A program made the translations under genes and the position numbers. A stretch of 64,000 bases of DNA from Oncomelania hupensis. Its lineage: Eukaryota > Mollusca > Gastropoda > Littorinimorpha > Pomatiopsidae. Location: positions 17,958,376-18,022,375 of the forward strand of contig CM072516.1 in the NCBI GenBank assembly GCA_036898135.1, written 5' to 3'. Shown here in pieces: positions 25,062-38,900 of the stretch (its first letter is position 1; each line of letters begins with the position of its first letter). The notes under the pieces were generated by a model. That model saw only the letters and a list, made by a program, of their open reading frames with translations. It was not told the DNA's origin and made no database searches.

Positions 25062-26895
25062 TCAGACCATGTTGATCTTCTGGATACGCTCAATTAGGAG
25101 CTCCACGGTAGAAGAAGTCTTCATGATGTTGACTGCCTGCACATGGTCCACATTGCGAAAGTCAAACTGGTTCACCTGCAACAATTTGAAAATATGCACA
25201 CATTAGTTAGTAGAATATATTTCACCTTTGAATCCAGGCTCTTTGCAGGGCACTGGACCCTATAAACAATGACTAACTGACTAACTTTGAATCCGGTGCA
25301 ATTTTTATTAACAAAGGCAAAGGACAAACTGAGACGATGCTAGAAAGTGAAAATATGCATTTAGGATCACAAAACTAAAAGCGAACACCTAAATATATAT
25401 CCAAACTTAAAATGTACACAGGCTTAATTTATTCTGGTGTGATTTGCACTAATGATCTTAATTATTAGCAGTAACAGGAATTGTTGCTGTGTCTGCTCAA
25501 ATGACCACATTGTCATTTTGTATGCATGAATCCTTTAATCCACATATACATACATGAACAGAGGATAACCTACAATCTGCTCAAATCAATATAAATGCAT
25601 GAAAAAATGATAGCCTGCAATTTTAGGCGGCTTATATTTCTAGCTGCAGGTAATACAATCTTTTTTCTGAAATGTTTGTAAAACATGGACATGGTGTGGA
25701 TTATAGATACTGGTGCATTTTATCATCTGGAAAACACAATTGTTTGGATTTACCTGAAGGATTTTGTCACCAGGCTGAATAATGGTGGCAGCCGGTCCTC
25801 CGGGTTGCACCTTTGTCACAAAAATCCCCTGCGCACATACAGTGAAAATGAGTAAAATATATAAACGAATAAATACAATTACTCCATAATATATACACTT
25901 TATAGCTCAAACTTATACAGCCTGAAGTAAAATAATAAACAACGCTTTTATAACACAATGAGAACAAGACAGACAATAAGGAATGACACCTAGAGCACTT
26001 CTTGTGCCATTTTGGTTGGGGTGGTGAGAAGAAACTCCGACCAAATTCAACAAAACTTTAATTAACCTTAATTAATATTTTTATGGTGGCATTTGGTATA
26101 AGTACTTTGCCAAAGTTAGGTATCTGACAGAATTTTAAAAAATAATTACCTCTTTTTTTTTTCTCTCAACAGAATTAAAAGAGTAACTTACTGTGTCTCC
26201 CAGTCTGTAGGGGTTAAACCCAGTAGAACCTATGCCACCAGCAATGCTGAATCCAAGACCTGGGTTCTTGCGAATCACAGTCCGAAACTGCAAAACAATT
26301 TCCCACAGAATTGTTCATCTTCATAGAATTGCAAACCAAAGGCAGTAGCACCAACAACAACAAAAAGCATCTATTCTATACGTAAGTAAACATGAAATAT
26401 AAGTTAGCTCAATTTTGTTTGAACATAAAAATATCCAGATTAGCGTATTTTAAGAGATGATCAATTATCCAAGCATAATGTTTTTTGATGCTTCAGTTTT
26501 AATTTTATCCCTCAAACTTCATGAAGTTTGTGTAAGTGTAATCTGAAATTGTATCAATTTTAAAAGAAATACTCACCACATCACGAGACTCTTGAGTGTT
26601 AGTCTCGGACAGCAAATTGCTCTGTACTGAATAGAAGCCAGACTCTTTGATTGGAGTTGTCTCTCTTGATGGTGTGCCCTGTGATGAACTATTGTGCCGC
26701 ACTGGAGTGTTGCGATGTGATGGGGGAGTGGAAGACTGAGGTGAACCTGGAAAGTTGGCAAATGAAAATATGATGAGTAACAATCAATGTAGCATTGAAG
26801 AATTAATGCAACAATTACTGTACACAGAACTCTCATAGGTTAGGAATGTTGGCACCTTGAATAGCTTTAACAGCAGATGTGCACATCATAAATAC

Positions 26896-26958
<63 letters not shown>

Positions 26959-29900
26959 CATTATTAATGCCTACTTGATGGTGCATTGCAACCATTCATG
27001 TATACATTGGTGAAAATATCACTGATTGTATCTGAGTATTAAGCATTAACAATTTAAAAAATAAAAAAAAGAGGGAGAAAATAAAAATGGAACAAACAAT
27101 TTTAATGAAATGGCTGGGCCTGATTTAGCCACAGTACTATTCTTATGGTATGCTATATAAATGGCGCACAGCATGCATGAATTGTAAAATTGTATTTGAT
27201 TATCAGATACATAGCAACTGTACCTGATCGTCGTTGGTGGTTGAAGTCACCAATGCGTTCATAAATATGATGCCCATGCCCATAGCCACTGTCCGTAGAA
27301 CTGGACACCTGAGAGGATGGATCACGATCTTGCGTCTGTCCACCGCTCTTAAAAAGAGCAACGTCCTCGTAACGACTCATCAGCGGATCCCCAACCTCCA
27401 GCGGCTCACAGTAAGGGTTAGGGTACCCGTCAAACACCTTCTGGGGCGACGAGCCACCCACGGCACCAACATTGTCCAACAGTTTATCTCTTGACCCTGA
27501 CCTCGGTTGTGACGTGGTAGAAAGGTCAAGGCGATGGGGTGAGTGTCTCGCAGCAGCTTCATAGTGCTGGACAGGATGAACCGCGTTTACTGGCGTGACA
27601 TTGTCCCTGGAACGACTGGCGGAGCGATCAGGATGAAAAGTGGAAGACAGAGGACGTTGAGATGAGGAGGAAGAAGAGTAAGTTTGCTGGGGCCCACTGC
27701 CTCCTCCTCCTGTTGCACCGTACGTTGCACATTCCTGGCTGTTCAGCCTATGCTCACTACCATGGCCGCCACTACTACTGCCTGCACCACTATGAGATGT
27801 CCTGTCACTGGAGGCGCTCTCACTACGAGTCCGTCCCCCTTCCCCGCTATAACCCTGATTCGTTGTCCACTTCTGCCCTTGATTGGGGCCTGAGCTGTAA
27901 ATCCCATCCCCACCACCCTGATGCACAATGGCCACAGTTTCATAGTCTCTAGCTCCTTGAGCAGCACGTCCATCAGTTCTGCCTTTGCTGGTGCTGTACT
28001 GGATTGCTGTGTACTCAGGGTTGGAGAATGAGTTGCTGCCCCTGCTGTTGTCACGAGGTGACTCCTGGCTGAAACTGTCCGAGTGGTCGGACACACGGTC
28101 AGAAGGTCTTCTGTATGGTGGAGCTGGCTGGTAGGGAGGTGGGGTCTGCCCAGTTGGTGTGTTCCTTGATACTGGAGGTCCAGGGCTTGGCTGCAAAACA
28201 CAAGCATTGGGTATTGTTAATTCGACACAGAAACTGTTAACGTCAGTGATTTCTATTGTAGAACCACAAACAGAAAACATCAAAGTATAAAGATTATATA
28301 TAAAAAAAAAAGAAGACAAATTCTTTTATCATCCAAAGAAATACTTACTCTGCCATCTTTTGGCACTGTTGTTGTCTTCTTGTTGCGTTCTTCAAGCACC
28401 GTGTAAAGCTCTCTCTGCAGATCTAACCCTCCAACTTTACTTCTCGCCCCCCCTCCCTGGCTGTACACCCCAGAGCTGCCAGGTGGAAATCCTTGAGGGG
28501 ACTGTGAGGAGTTGGCAGCCTGGTCAGCAAACTGCAAAGGGGACGAACAGCCTTGAGAGAAGCCTTGGTGAAAACTGGATGAAGGAGGCAGGCCAGCCGG
28601 GTGGTGATGAGAGGATGATTGGTCGGCGGACGCTGAACCTTGCTGCGAGTTGAGGTCCTGAGGCAGGCTGTGTGTGGGGTGCAACTGGTAAGGCTTGGGC
28701 AAAGGGGAAGGAGCGGCGTCTCTGCTGCTTCTGTTGCCCCACCCTCTCCCCCTGCCTGCGTAGGCTTCCAAGTCACTAGCGTAACCTCCTTCCCTGCCAT
28801 GTCGCCGGTGGAGGCTGTGGCTATTGTGGTGGCGGTGGTCATGAGGGTGGGACCTTGACATCGTAGGTTGTGACCTTACGGAGAGGTCATCCTTGTCCCT
28901 GGTGCTGCTCACACTACCAGGATCGTCCCTGCCTGAAAACTGTCTGTGGAACTTATGCATTTCTCTGTCACTGCGGTAACCAGTATCGGAGTCATACTCT
29001 CGCATGCGTCTTGAGCGCCGACCATGACTGTGATGTTTCTGCAGCAGCTGTTTCTGGTACAGATCTTCATAGGTGGACGGGGTGGTCTTGGGTGTAACCT
29101 CTGCATCTTCACTTTCAAAGCTGAAGAGGTTGGGTGTGGACTTGCGTCGACCTGTCACACGCACGTCTTCAGGGTCAGAGACCCGACCGGACCGACCTGG
29201 AATGTGACAAAAGTTCAATTACTCAGAAATTATGCTCAGAGTCAGTTTACATTACTACCACTTAAAATCACATATTAAGAGAGAACACAGGTGTTTGTTT
29301 TTTTCTACATAAATGTAACTCAATTATTCTCACTGCAAGACAAAATATATCTATATGAAGATGTATGGTTTGGATTATTTTTAAACTTCGTTAAAAGAAA
29401 CTTAGTTTGAGGGGAAATAAATCTGCCAAGTGTAATAGTTCTGTTAGACAAACACACGTATTAGGATTACGCAAGATCAGATGTGAAAAAGACACCAATG
29501 TTTCAGTACCAATAATTACATTCATTCAGTCAATCAGTAACTACAATCATACATTTGTTCATTAAAAATAATATAATTGAACAAAGAAAAGTCTCAAAAC
29601 AACATCTAAAGAGTGCTGCTGGGGAAAAAAACACATCAAGCTACACATTCATGTTGGGGGAAAAAAAACGTGCAAAATTTTCATTGTCACCATTCATCAT
29701 GCATTAATGAAGAAATGCTCCGATGTTCATTGCAAACAAACAAGTTATGTGCAATATAATGAGGATTATAAACTGACTTGTTTTTGCATTCACACAAAAA
29801 CAAAACAGACAAACAAAACCAAATAAAATGGAAACTTACAATTTCAAAGTAAAACCCAGAATAACTTTACCACTCAATTTTGTACAGTCTTTAATGCTAT

Positions 29901-32900
29901 TTAAAAAAAAAAAACAACTAACTTTGAAACCAAATAACGTATTATTATATGTATCTATGTTTGTTCATTCACTTGTAAAGTTGTATGCCTACAAAGAAGG
30001 ATTTGTATCTTAATGGTACCTTACTTTGGAACCATCCCGCTCTTTTTTCTATCCTATGGATATGGAAACATAACCTAAGGTTGGATTGGTAAACGAAATA
30101 AAATAAAGCCAGCTCACCCAGGAAACAATACTTATGTGCAGGTTTTGTAAGAAGATTGTGCAAACTACTACACTTAAGTTTCTTCTGTTACTGCAAGTCA
30201 AGGTTGATGGATGATGTCCATTTGAAACAATTCAACACCACCTACCCCATACAACATTCAGCCTATGTGATCTATATTTATTGATAAAATGTGGGTATCC
30301 AATCTATATTTATTGATAATAAAATATACCCAATACAACAGATATGATCTATCTCTATATTTATCGGTAAAATGTGGATACCCAATCTATATTTATCGAT
30401 AATAAACTATAGCCAGAGGTGCCAACCCCTAATCTTCTTGTCAGTATTTCCGGAATCGTTTGTCAGTATTTTTTAACACTTGTCAGTATTATTTTTTCTT
30501 GCAAAACCCAGCCTATGACACTATAAAGTTACAACAGGCTTCCCTCTGAAACAGCAGGCTATTTTCAGTCCTCTAAAAGCACCATGAAAATCAGCTTGTT
30601 GAACACCAAACTTGTTTTACTCTAAAATCACCATGAAAATCAGCTTGTTGAACACAGCGACGTTCAGTGAGTGCAGGAGTGCTATTATGAGACCAGAAAC
30701 CGGTACAGAAGCACCGCTGGCAAAGACAAACGATCGGCAACTTCTCCTCTGTATTTTTTATAAAAGCTATCGTGTTTCCATATTTAATTCACTTCGCCGG
30801 AATTAAATACGGTCAATCCGTACTGGTTGGCACCTCTGTATAGCTATAAATATATACTTCGGATCTGGTTGTGTTCTGCCAGAGAGAGAAAAAAAGGGAA
30901 ACTCTGGTTAGGATAATTGACTTGTTAGTTTATCATGCACAGGTCAAGGTCAAAGGATGCTACCTACTCCATGCTGAAAGGACAAGTTTGGAAACTATAC
31001 CCTCTGAAGCGCATGTTAGTTCCTTTTGAGGAATTTCTGGATTGTCCTTGCTAGATTCTTGATTCTGTTTTGCAGACCCATCTCCAATCTCCTGCAGCAC
31101 ATATCTCTTCTCTTCCCCTGAAATACTGTCTTTAGAAGGTTTAAAGCTTCCGCTCTTTGAAACATTTTCTGGTAAATAGTTCCCACTGTACTGAACTTCC
31201 TTACGACAAAAGCCTTCTTCGAAATAAGCTTTTTCGGTATGCTTGGAAGCATGGTCCCTCTCTGAAAAATTTTCTTTGACGGAATCATTTTCTTTGAAAG
31301 AAAAGATCTCCTTGACAGAAGTGACCCTGACGACCTTCTTGCTTTTACTCTTCTCTGTTTTGTCCTTCTTTGCTTCCTGCTGAGAATGAGGTTCTTTGTT
31401 CCCCATTTCATCAGCGCTTTCAGCCCTCAGCAGAGGCTGTGCTTCATCATCAGACTTGCCTCGTTTGACGGCACGAGGTGTGTTGGGGGTGGAGGTGGAC
31501 AGCTGGTCAGGAATGTCCGGCATGGAGTGACGATGATGCTGCATGCGCGCCTTGTCCTTCATCTGCTTCTCCTGTTGTCAGCATAAAAATCGTCATTAGA
31601 AATATCAGGGCCAAACTAGGTGCGCATATTAAAGGAAGTAAGTTATCACGCTTAAAACAATGGAACTGGATTTAATAACTGGGAGTGATAGCATCTTGTG
31701 TTATTATTATTAGCGGCAGTAGTAGTATCAGGGTGGAGAACTGTCCGCGAATCCGCGGATTTCCGCGGAAGGCATTTGCATTTCCGAGAAAAAAATATTG
31801 AGTTCCGAGTGTGAGAAGATGAGGGGCTACCCTTTATTGGGCATAGCGGCCAAAAGCGGCCGAAGTTCTAAACAGGCAAAACGTCCAAAAGCGTCCGTAT
31901 CAACCATGTGGTTATATTCTCGCGTTGTTTGAAAGATTGCGAGACTTCCGGCAATTGACTTCCGGTTTTCCTGTTGTGAAATGCGTTCGTTTTTTCGATT
32001 TTTTTTTTCCAAATTTTCTTGTGTGTGTGTCTAAAATGGATGGTTTGGATTCTTCGACTGATGAAGGGGAGTTTACAGGCTTCCATTTATTAGACATTAA
32101 AGTGAGAGAAATGGACTTGGAGTCGGAGGAAGAGATCTGTACTGACATTAGAGTTAGACAATTAGTGTCAGTGACTCAGTAGTGTGCATGCATAAGATCT
32201 TTCAAACTGGCATGAAAGTGCACTGAAGAAGAGGAGGGGGCTTGTTTGGACTTTTTAAAGCTTTTTTTTTTGTATACACATGGAGTAATAAAAAAACAAG
32301 ACATGACAAGAGAAGTATAAAAAGGTAGATAATCAAAAGAGAATTTATTTCTGTTCATTTTGCATTTTATTTCATTTAAATCTATACACTAGTCACTAAT
32401 ACCTAAGATGTGGTGTTTTTACTAACGTACCCCTAAATAGCTCTAAAATTATAAAAATTCTTGCCTGTTTACAGCTAAAAAATAGACAAACGTGTGCCCA
32501 GTAAAATTGGAAATGTGGAGTTTGTGTGTAACAGTGGTGGACCTCAAACTTTGTTAGGCCTACAAATCAAGATTCTTAACTTTTTTGATGTTTACTTCTG
32601 TGCTTTTTGAATTCAGGAGAGGCCCTAAATTACTTTCAAAATTGCCTAAATTCATTTTCTTTCAGGGGGCGAATACCGGGGTTTGGCCCCTGGGCCCCGG
32701 CCGGATTTCAGAGATTTCTTGATTCAGTTGTTCTCCACCCTGTAGTATTGTTAGGGAGTAATAGTAAAGATCTAGCTCTTCTACTGCCAATGGCTTAAAT
32801 CTGTGGAATTGTGCTAAGCACACATGCAGATGGCCATTTTGCTGTGTTCCAGTGCATCAGCTGGAATCGAAAATCGGCTTAAAATCAAAGACTTATTTCC

Positions 32901-35900
32901 AACAACATGAAAAGATACTCAACATGCACACAGGCATGCTGCACACACACACTGACACACAGAGTCAGACAAGCAATTAAGTCTGCTCTCCATTATCTAC
33001 CGTGCTTTACCTTATCATAGCGATACAGACGATGTGTCTCTTGCAACGATGGAGACTGTGGTTTAGCTATTCTGGCCTCTCTGACACGCACATCAATTGT
33101 CTCCTCCCCTCTTGGTCCATAGGCGTAATTCCCTTTGCCCTATTGGAAATGAAAGAAAAGCTCATTTAGCAATAGGAAAGTTTGTTGAAAAAAGAAAAAA
33201 AACGTTCTCTTAACAACATGAAGATAATAAACAAACAAAGATAAAAGTTTAGGAAATATTTCATACTCATAATACAGTACATTTGTAGACTTTTTTGGTT
33301 TAATGCTGAGCAATATATATTGTTCTCCTCTCCCTTCAATTATTATGGCTTCACCATTATGGAAGTAACCTAAAATATTACAAATATATTTTATATTACA
33401 TCACCTTGTATAAAAGTTTCATAATGCATTTATTTTAAAAAGGATTTAAATTCTCTATTCTATTTTCAAAGTCCTATCCTATTCTATCCTATAACTCGTA
33501 GGTCGTTGGGGCACCACAGATGATTGTTTAACCAGCGTACTCCAGCTTTTTCTTTCCTCAGCAACCCTCATGGCTCCGCTCAGTGTCAAGCCAGTCCATT
33601 CTCAAATGTTGTCCTCCCATCTCTTTTTTTTTTCCTTCTTCTTCTGCCTCTTTGCACCATGCCTTGCATGATGGTTTTTGCAAGGCCTGATGTTCTTATG
33701 ATGTGGCCATACCATCGGAGTTTCTGTTTCTTCACTGTGAGCCCACTGTGAGCATTTCATCATGTTGTCCAATGGCTTGTGTGATGGTCTGTCAGACTTC
33801 ATCATTGGTGATGTGCTGGGGTATAGGAAATGCCCAGAAGTCTTCTATAGCACCTCATCTCCATGCTTTGTATTCTTCATTGTAGGTCTGCTGTGAGGGT
33901 CCATGTTTTATAGGCATATAGGAAGATGGTGATGACAAGGGAGCGCAGCAGCCTTACCTTGGAGTGTAGACTGATGGTCCTATCTTTCCAAATGGGCTTC
34001 AACCTTGTCAGGACAGCAGTTGTTTGTGCGATTGTCACGTCCCCCGAGCGGGTTCAGTGACGTCAGCTCATCAAGCGAGTGAAAAGAATAAAACTCAAAC
34101 AAAATAAACTAACACAAAATGCCAGAGTACAAACACACACTCTTTTATTCAACAATCAACAAGCAAACACAGGACAAAGGGGAACTAACCTCCCCTCAAC
34201 CCCTAAACAGACCCCCGTCCCAATACTAACTAACAATTACCTCCCCTTGCAACAAACCCCAAATAGAACTAAACAACAACAGTTTCTTTACAAAGTGTAT
34301 ACAGAAAAATCAAAATCAACAAATCAATTCAAAATGCAAGTCTTCAAATAATAAGCGATGGCGTTGAATCATAAACTATTAGCTAGACAAAGCTGTGGCA
34401 CAGAAGTAATGTCTCAATGTTCTTGTTAAGTAGCTCAGAGAGCTAACAGTCTCTTTCACAAAGTGGATGATTCGTCTAACTAAATGGATATGTTTTTAGG
34501 TGCGTGTAATGTGAGTCTGTGTGTGCATGAATTAGGTATGAAAATCTCCTGGAAATGAGTTGCCTCGATACATAGGCAAAACCTGCAGCAGTGTAAGTGT
34601 AATTGCCGCCATTTAGATAAGAGAATTTCCATTCGCTCGTCAAACGCCTGTATTAATTTAGGGCCTGGTCAAGTAATGACGCACACGAAACACAGAAGTA
34701 GCATAGAGTTCATTTATTCGTAGTCAAAGAACATTCACGAAAATATGTCAGACGACTCATATAATAATACGTATGTGTGTGTACATATCAGTATGGGGAC
34801 AAATAATTTCTGTATACGTGACTATGAACTACTTGTGCTAGACGATGTGTGGTAAAATACTGCGAAAAGAAAGAAACACAAACATAAGAAACATTAGCAA
34901 GTGTACCAAACAATGTCTCAAAAACCCTTATTCAACAAGATACAATCAAAGCAATGAGACGGAAAGAATACACATACCGGAGGATAATTTAGATGATAAT
35001 AAACCAACAGCAATAATTTAATTTAGAGAGAATACTTTAGCTGATTTTAAAGAAGACAATTTAGCTAAGGTTACGTGGAACCAAGCCAGAACAAACGAAG
35101 GAACGAACGCTTTATGTTCCTTTAACTTGCACGAGATTAGGCTACGTTTATTCGTTCAAGCCTCAAAACAATTGGCGCAAGACAATTTGACTTTGCTCAT
35201 CTAACATTAGTCAATTCATTAATACAAACAATTCGGCTACGTTCACCCAACGAACTTCGGTACAGTGCCTAAACTAGGAAATACTCGTCGATGACCTAGC
35301 TCAGTAAAACATTTATAACTGAATTCACATACGTAAACATTAAACAACATATTATAGGAAATACACCTGAAGTCCCAAAACGTCGCTAACTACCTTTGCA
35401 GAGACAAAACAGCAAAGCTTTAAGGAAAAACTGTATAAATACCCAAGTGGGTTAACATTTCGAATAAGGCCGATAATTCGACAAAAAAACGTTATCTTCA
35501 TTAAAGACCAAAACAGTTATCTTTTTCGTCAAAACTTAGTCCGACAAATTGTGACGACAATTAGCTTTAATCAAGCAAAGACGTTCAGCATAATCAGCGC
35601 ATTATGACTGACCACAAGCTAAAAACAAATAAACTTGACTTGTCCTTATTTACAGATCCTGAACAAAGTGTTCACCTCAATAATTCTTCTGACAAAAGAC
35701 CAAGTTCTAAAACAAAACGAATTCTATTAAGCATTAGAAAATCAAAAGCTTAAAGAATATCAGAAACAAATTAACTTGCAGAAAAGGCATAAAATCAGTC
35801 ACTAAAACGAGAAAATCATAGAGGTCATAATCATTTGCACAAATCAACAAAAATATATGCAAAACGCAAAATAACTATAAGTACCTTATGACCGCTGTAA

Positions 35901-38900
35901 GACGTTTGGAAAACCACACAGATCCAAAAGGCGACAACAACGTCTGGTACCAAAGGCAGGTAAAATAAAAGCTTTTCACAAAACTCTACAAATCGTGAAC
36001 ATCACATTTAAACTCTATCTTTCTAAACAGGTGAGCACAATTTTTATATCATATAAACTAAAAACGACGCAACCTTCTCTCAGACCCAGCAATCTAACTG
36101 ACCAGAAAAAAGTTGACACAAACTTATATATGCGTTACTACCAAAACCAGTCTTGCGTCATAATCTCGATCTCATGAGAAAAAATACGCAAACAATATTT
36201 ATAAACGAAACACAGTTCACCAATAATATTCAAACTCATATCAAAACTCTGCACGCTTTTGCCACTAACTTGAGAGAGCAATAGATCCGGAGAGAGGGTG
36301 AGAGAGAGAGGAGAAGAAGGGGAAACACGACAATCACAAAGAGAAGAATCACGACAAACACAGTTAGAGGGGTAAGAAAGACAGGCACCAAAAATCAAAT
36401 GAAAGGAAATAAATGAACAGTCCAGTCATAAAACCAAAAAGATGCGTCGGGTTGGCCAATGAGGTGATGATACGTCTTGTCCGTCAAAATCAATAAAACC
36501 AAACCAAAGAAAACGATAGAAAGAAGAAGCAACATGCAGTGGGGAGGAAAAAGAGGACAGATAAACGAAGTACACTTTACACACCAAGAAAGTACATGAT
36601 ATCACAAATAACAAAGACTCTCTCTCTCTCTCTCTAGATCAATCGCCCATAATTAATTTCAAAAAGTATCTAATTACATATTGGTCACACATGCCTCATA
36701 GGCATGCACACACCCGGCCTTAATTATGTCCAGGTAATTAACACATTTGAAATCAATAACTTTAACATTTCTACAATCACACCAAGAGGCGTTATTGGTA
36801 CAACAACCAAATAAATACATGCAGCATTCAGATTTCAATCAATCAATTCAATCGTTCGTAGCGATAGTTGTGGCCACGTTCTGGTTACGTCCTCCTCTGC
36901 TGTCATTCCCTCGCTTGTCGGGTCTTTGGCCACTTTCACCACCATCTCGTTTAATGTACACAAAGTTCTTCTCGTGTAGGCATGTGGGATGTTTTTTGTT
37001 ACAAAGCCCGCACACCTCTCTGTTGTCACACTGACGTGATTTGTGCTCCTTACTCATCAGGCAGCCAAAGCAGAGGTTTGATTTCAAAATGAAAGTCCTT
37101 TTCTCAGCAACAGGCTTCTTGGCGAAAACTTCACACTGACCCAGGTTATGGCTTGTTTGGGTACAGAATTCGCAGAAGGAGGAAGTCTCCGACCGGGTAG
37201 ACAGGACATTCTTCTTTGCCGGCGCGTTGGGTGCGTTGGGCGATGTGACCCTTGTAGACGTAGGAGAGAAAGCTCCGGAGCCGAATACTGGGTCGTTACT
37301 AATGTCGGCTTCTTGTGTCACAAAGTTAACAAGTTCAGCGAAATTGGGGTACCTTTCGTGTTCGATCTTCGTCCGGGACACGTTCCGGCACCAGCGGTGT
37401 ACCATCCAGTCGGGGAGTTTGCCGATAATACGTTTGAGGTATTGGGCGTCGTCTAAGATCCCTAATCCTCCTACCTCCTTGGCTGCAACAGCACACTGCT
37501 GTAGAAAATCCGCAAGCCGTCTAAGTCCCAAGTAATCTCGGCTTTTAACGTTGGCCCACTCGTCCAACTTTGTCCTGAAAGCTTGTGAGACCACGTAACT
37601 GTTGCCGTACCTCTTTTCCAAAACTGACATTGCCTTGTCGTAGGCCTCGGGTTCGCTCAGCAGGAAGAATCCAGCCACGGCGTCCTTCGCTGTTCCTCCC
37701 AGGTAGCGCTGGAGATACAGGAGTTTCTCGCCCGATGCTATCCTCTGTCGTTGAATCAGAAAGGAGAAAGCAATCTTCCAGGTTGGATAGAGGAGCGGGT
37801 CGCCGTGGAAGATAGACGGTTCTTGCATGGGAAGTCTATTCAGCAGGAGAGCGTCCGAAAGCGTTTGGGCAAGTGAGTCTGTGGAGGAGTACTGCATCTG
37901 GAGCGGAGCTGAAACAGATCTGGGTTCGGCATAAGACGACGGGTAAGTACCTCTGGGTGCCGCAATGCAATCAAAGTCAACGTTCGTGGGACCGTTCTCT
38001 GGAATACCTACTCTGGGGAGGTGACACGAGGTGGGGGAGTACGTAGAACCATTAGGGCTCGGCACGAAGATCTTTGCCTCTGGGCGCAAATGTCTCTCTG
38101 CAAAGTGTTCAGAGCGGAGAGGGAGGGGTTGGTAGGTGGAAGGCATGGGGTCCGCTGGTGTGGACAGATAAGCATGCCTCTCCTGCTGCTCTGGAATCTC
38201 CGGAGGCCTGTGGTGACGGTCAGCGTGCAGGGTGTCGGAGTTGCGAGCAGCAGCTGTGTCGAGTTGCGCAGAGAGGCGATGACCCTCATATGATGCACTC
38301 GGGAAGACACCGGGGTGCTGCCAGGGTATCGATGTCTGGTAATAACGAGACGACACCCTAGGAGAGGACGCGAAAGAGTACACGGTCGTGGTGGTGGTCG
38401 TTGTAGAGGTGCGGGCCATGTACCTGACGCAATCCAAGGAAGCGTCAAAGGTCGCAGTAGTGCCCACTCCCCTCCCGTGGCTTTCCAGGCGAGCGGTAGC
38501 GGGGGGGATGAAGAGGGCGTGGCTTCCGACGGGGTCATCATTCACGACCCTGACGGTAGCAGAAGTCGTGAAAGCGGGAACGGCGTCTCCGCCCTCCCTG
38601 AGAGCGGAAGCTGAAATGATGGCGTCGGCAGCTCTGTCTACGGTAGCCTTCGAAGTCACCGTGGTGATGGCAGCAGGGTGGCCCATGGAGGGCTGGTCCT
38701 GTCCGGGCTGATGTTCCACGGCAGCATCTCCTCTTCCTCCTAACATGCTAGTGTTTGCGACTATCAGGGAGGGACTTGCCTGTGGGGCAGCTAATGTAGT
38801 CGATGTGGGAGACTGAGGGTGGAAGTGAGTGTCTAGCAGATTTACCGTGGGAAGAAAGGAAGGATTCTGAGGGTGAACATAAGCTTGTTCTAGTACACTT

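Larger units (their letters stand above)
29197..30967 (-). other. LAP intron
   Basis: AT-rich intron between the 604-nt and 848-nt exons. It holds a short tandem repeat and a TIR element near its upstream end, listed separately; nothing else recognised. Confidence 0.6.

Noticed and set aside
31925..32182. Independent host gene in the LAP intron
   Set aside because: The ORF lies wholly within a TIR element with a TSD, and no splice or promoter evidence supports a host gene; kept only as a finding.
34079..34351. Small ORFs repeated within the LTRs (for example 34079-34351 and 48770-49042, 36138-36398 and 41768-42028)
   Set aside because: They are duplicated only because the LTRs are duplicated. 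Composition is low complexity and no family is recognised.
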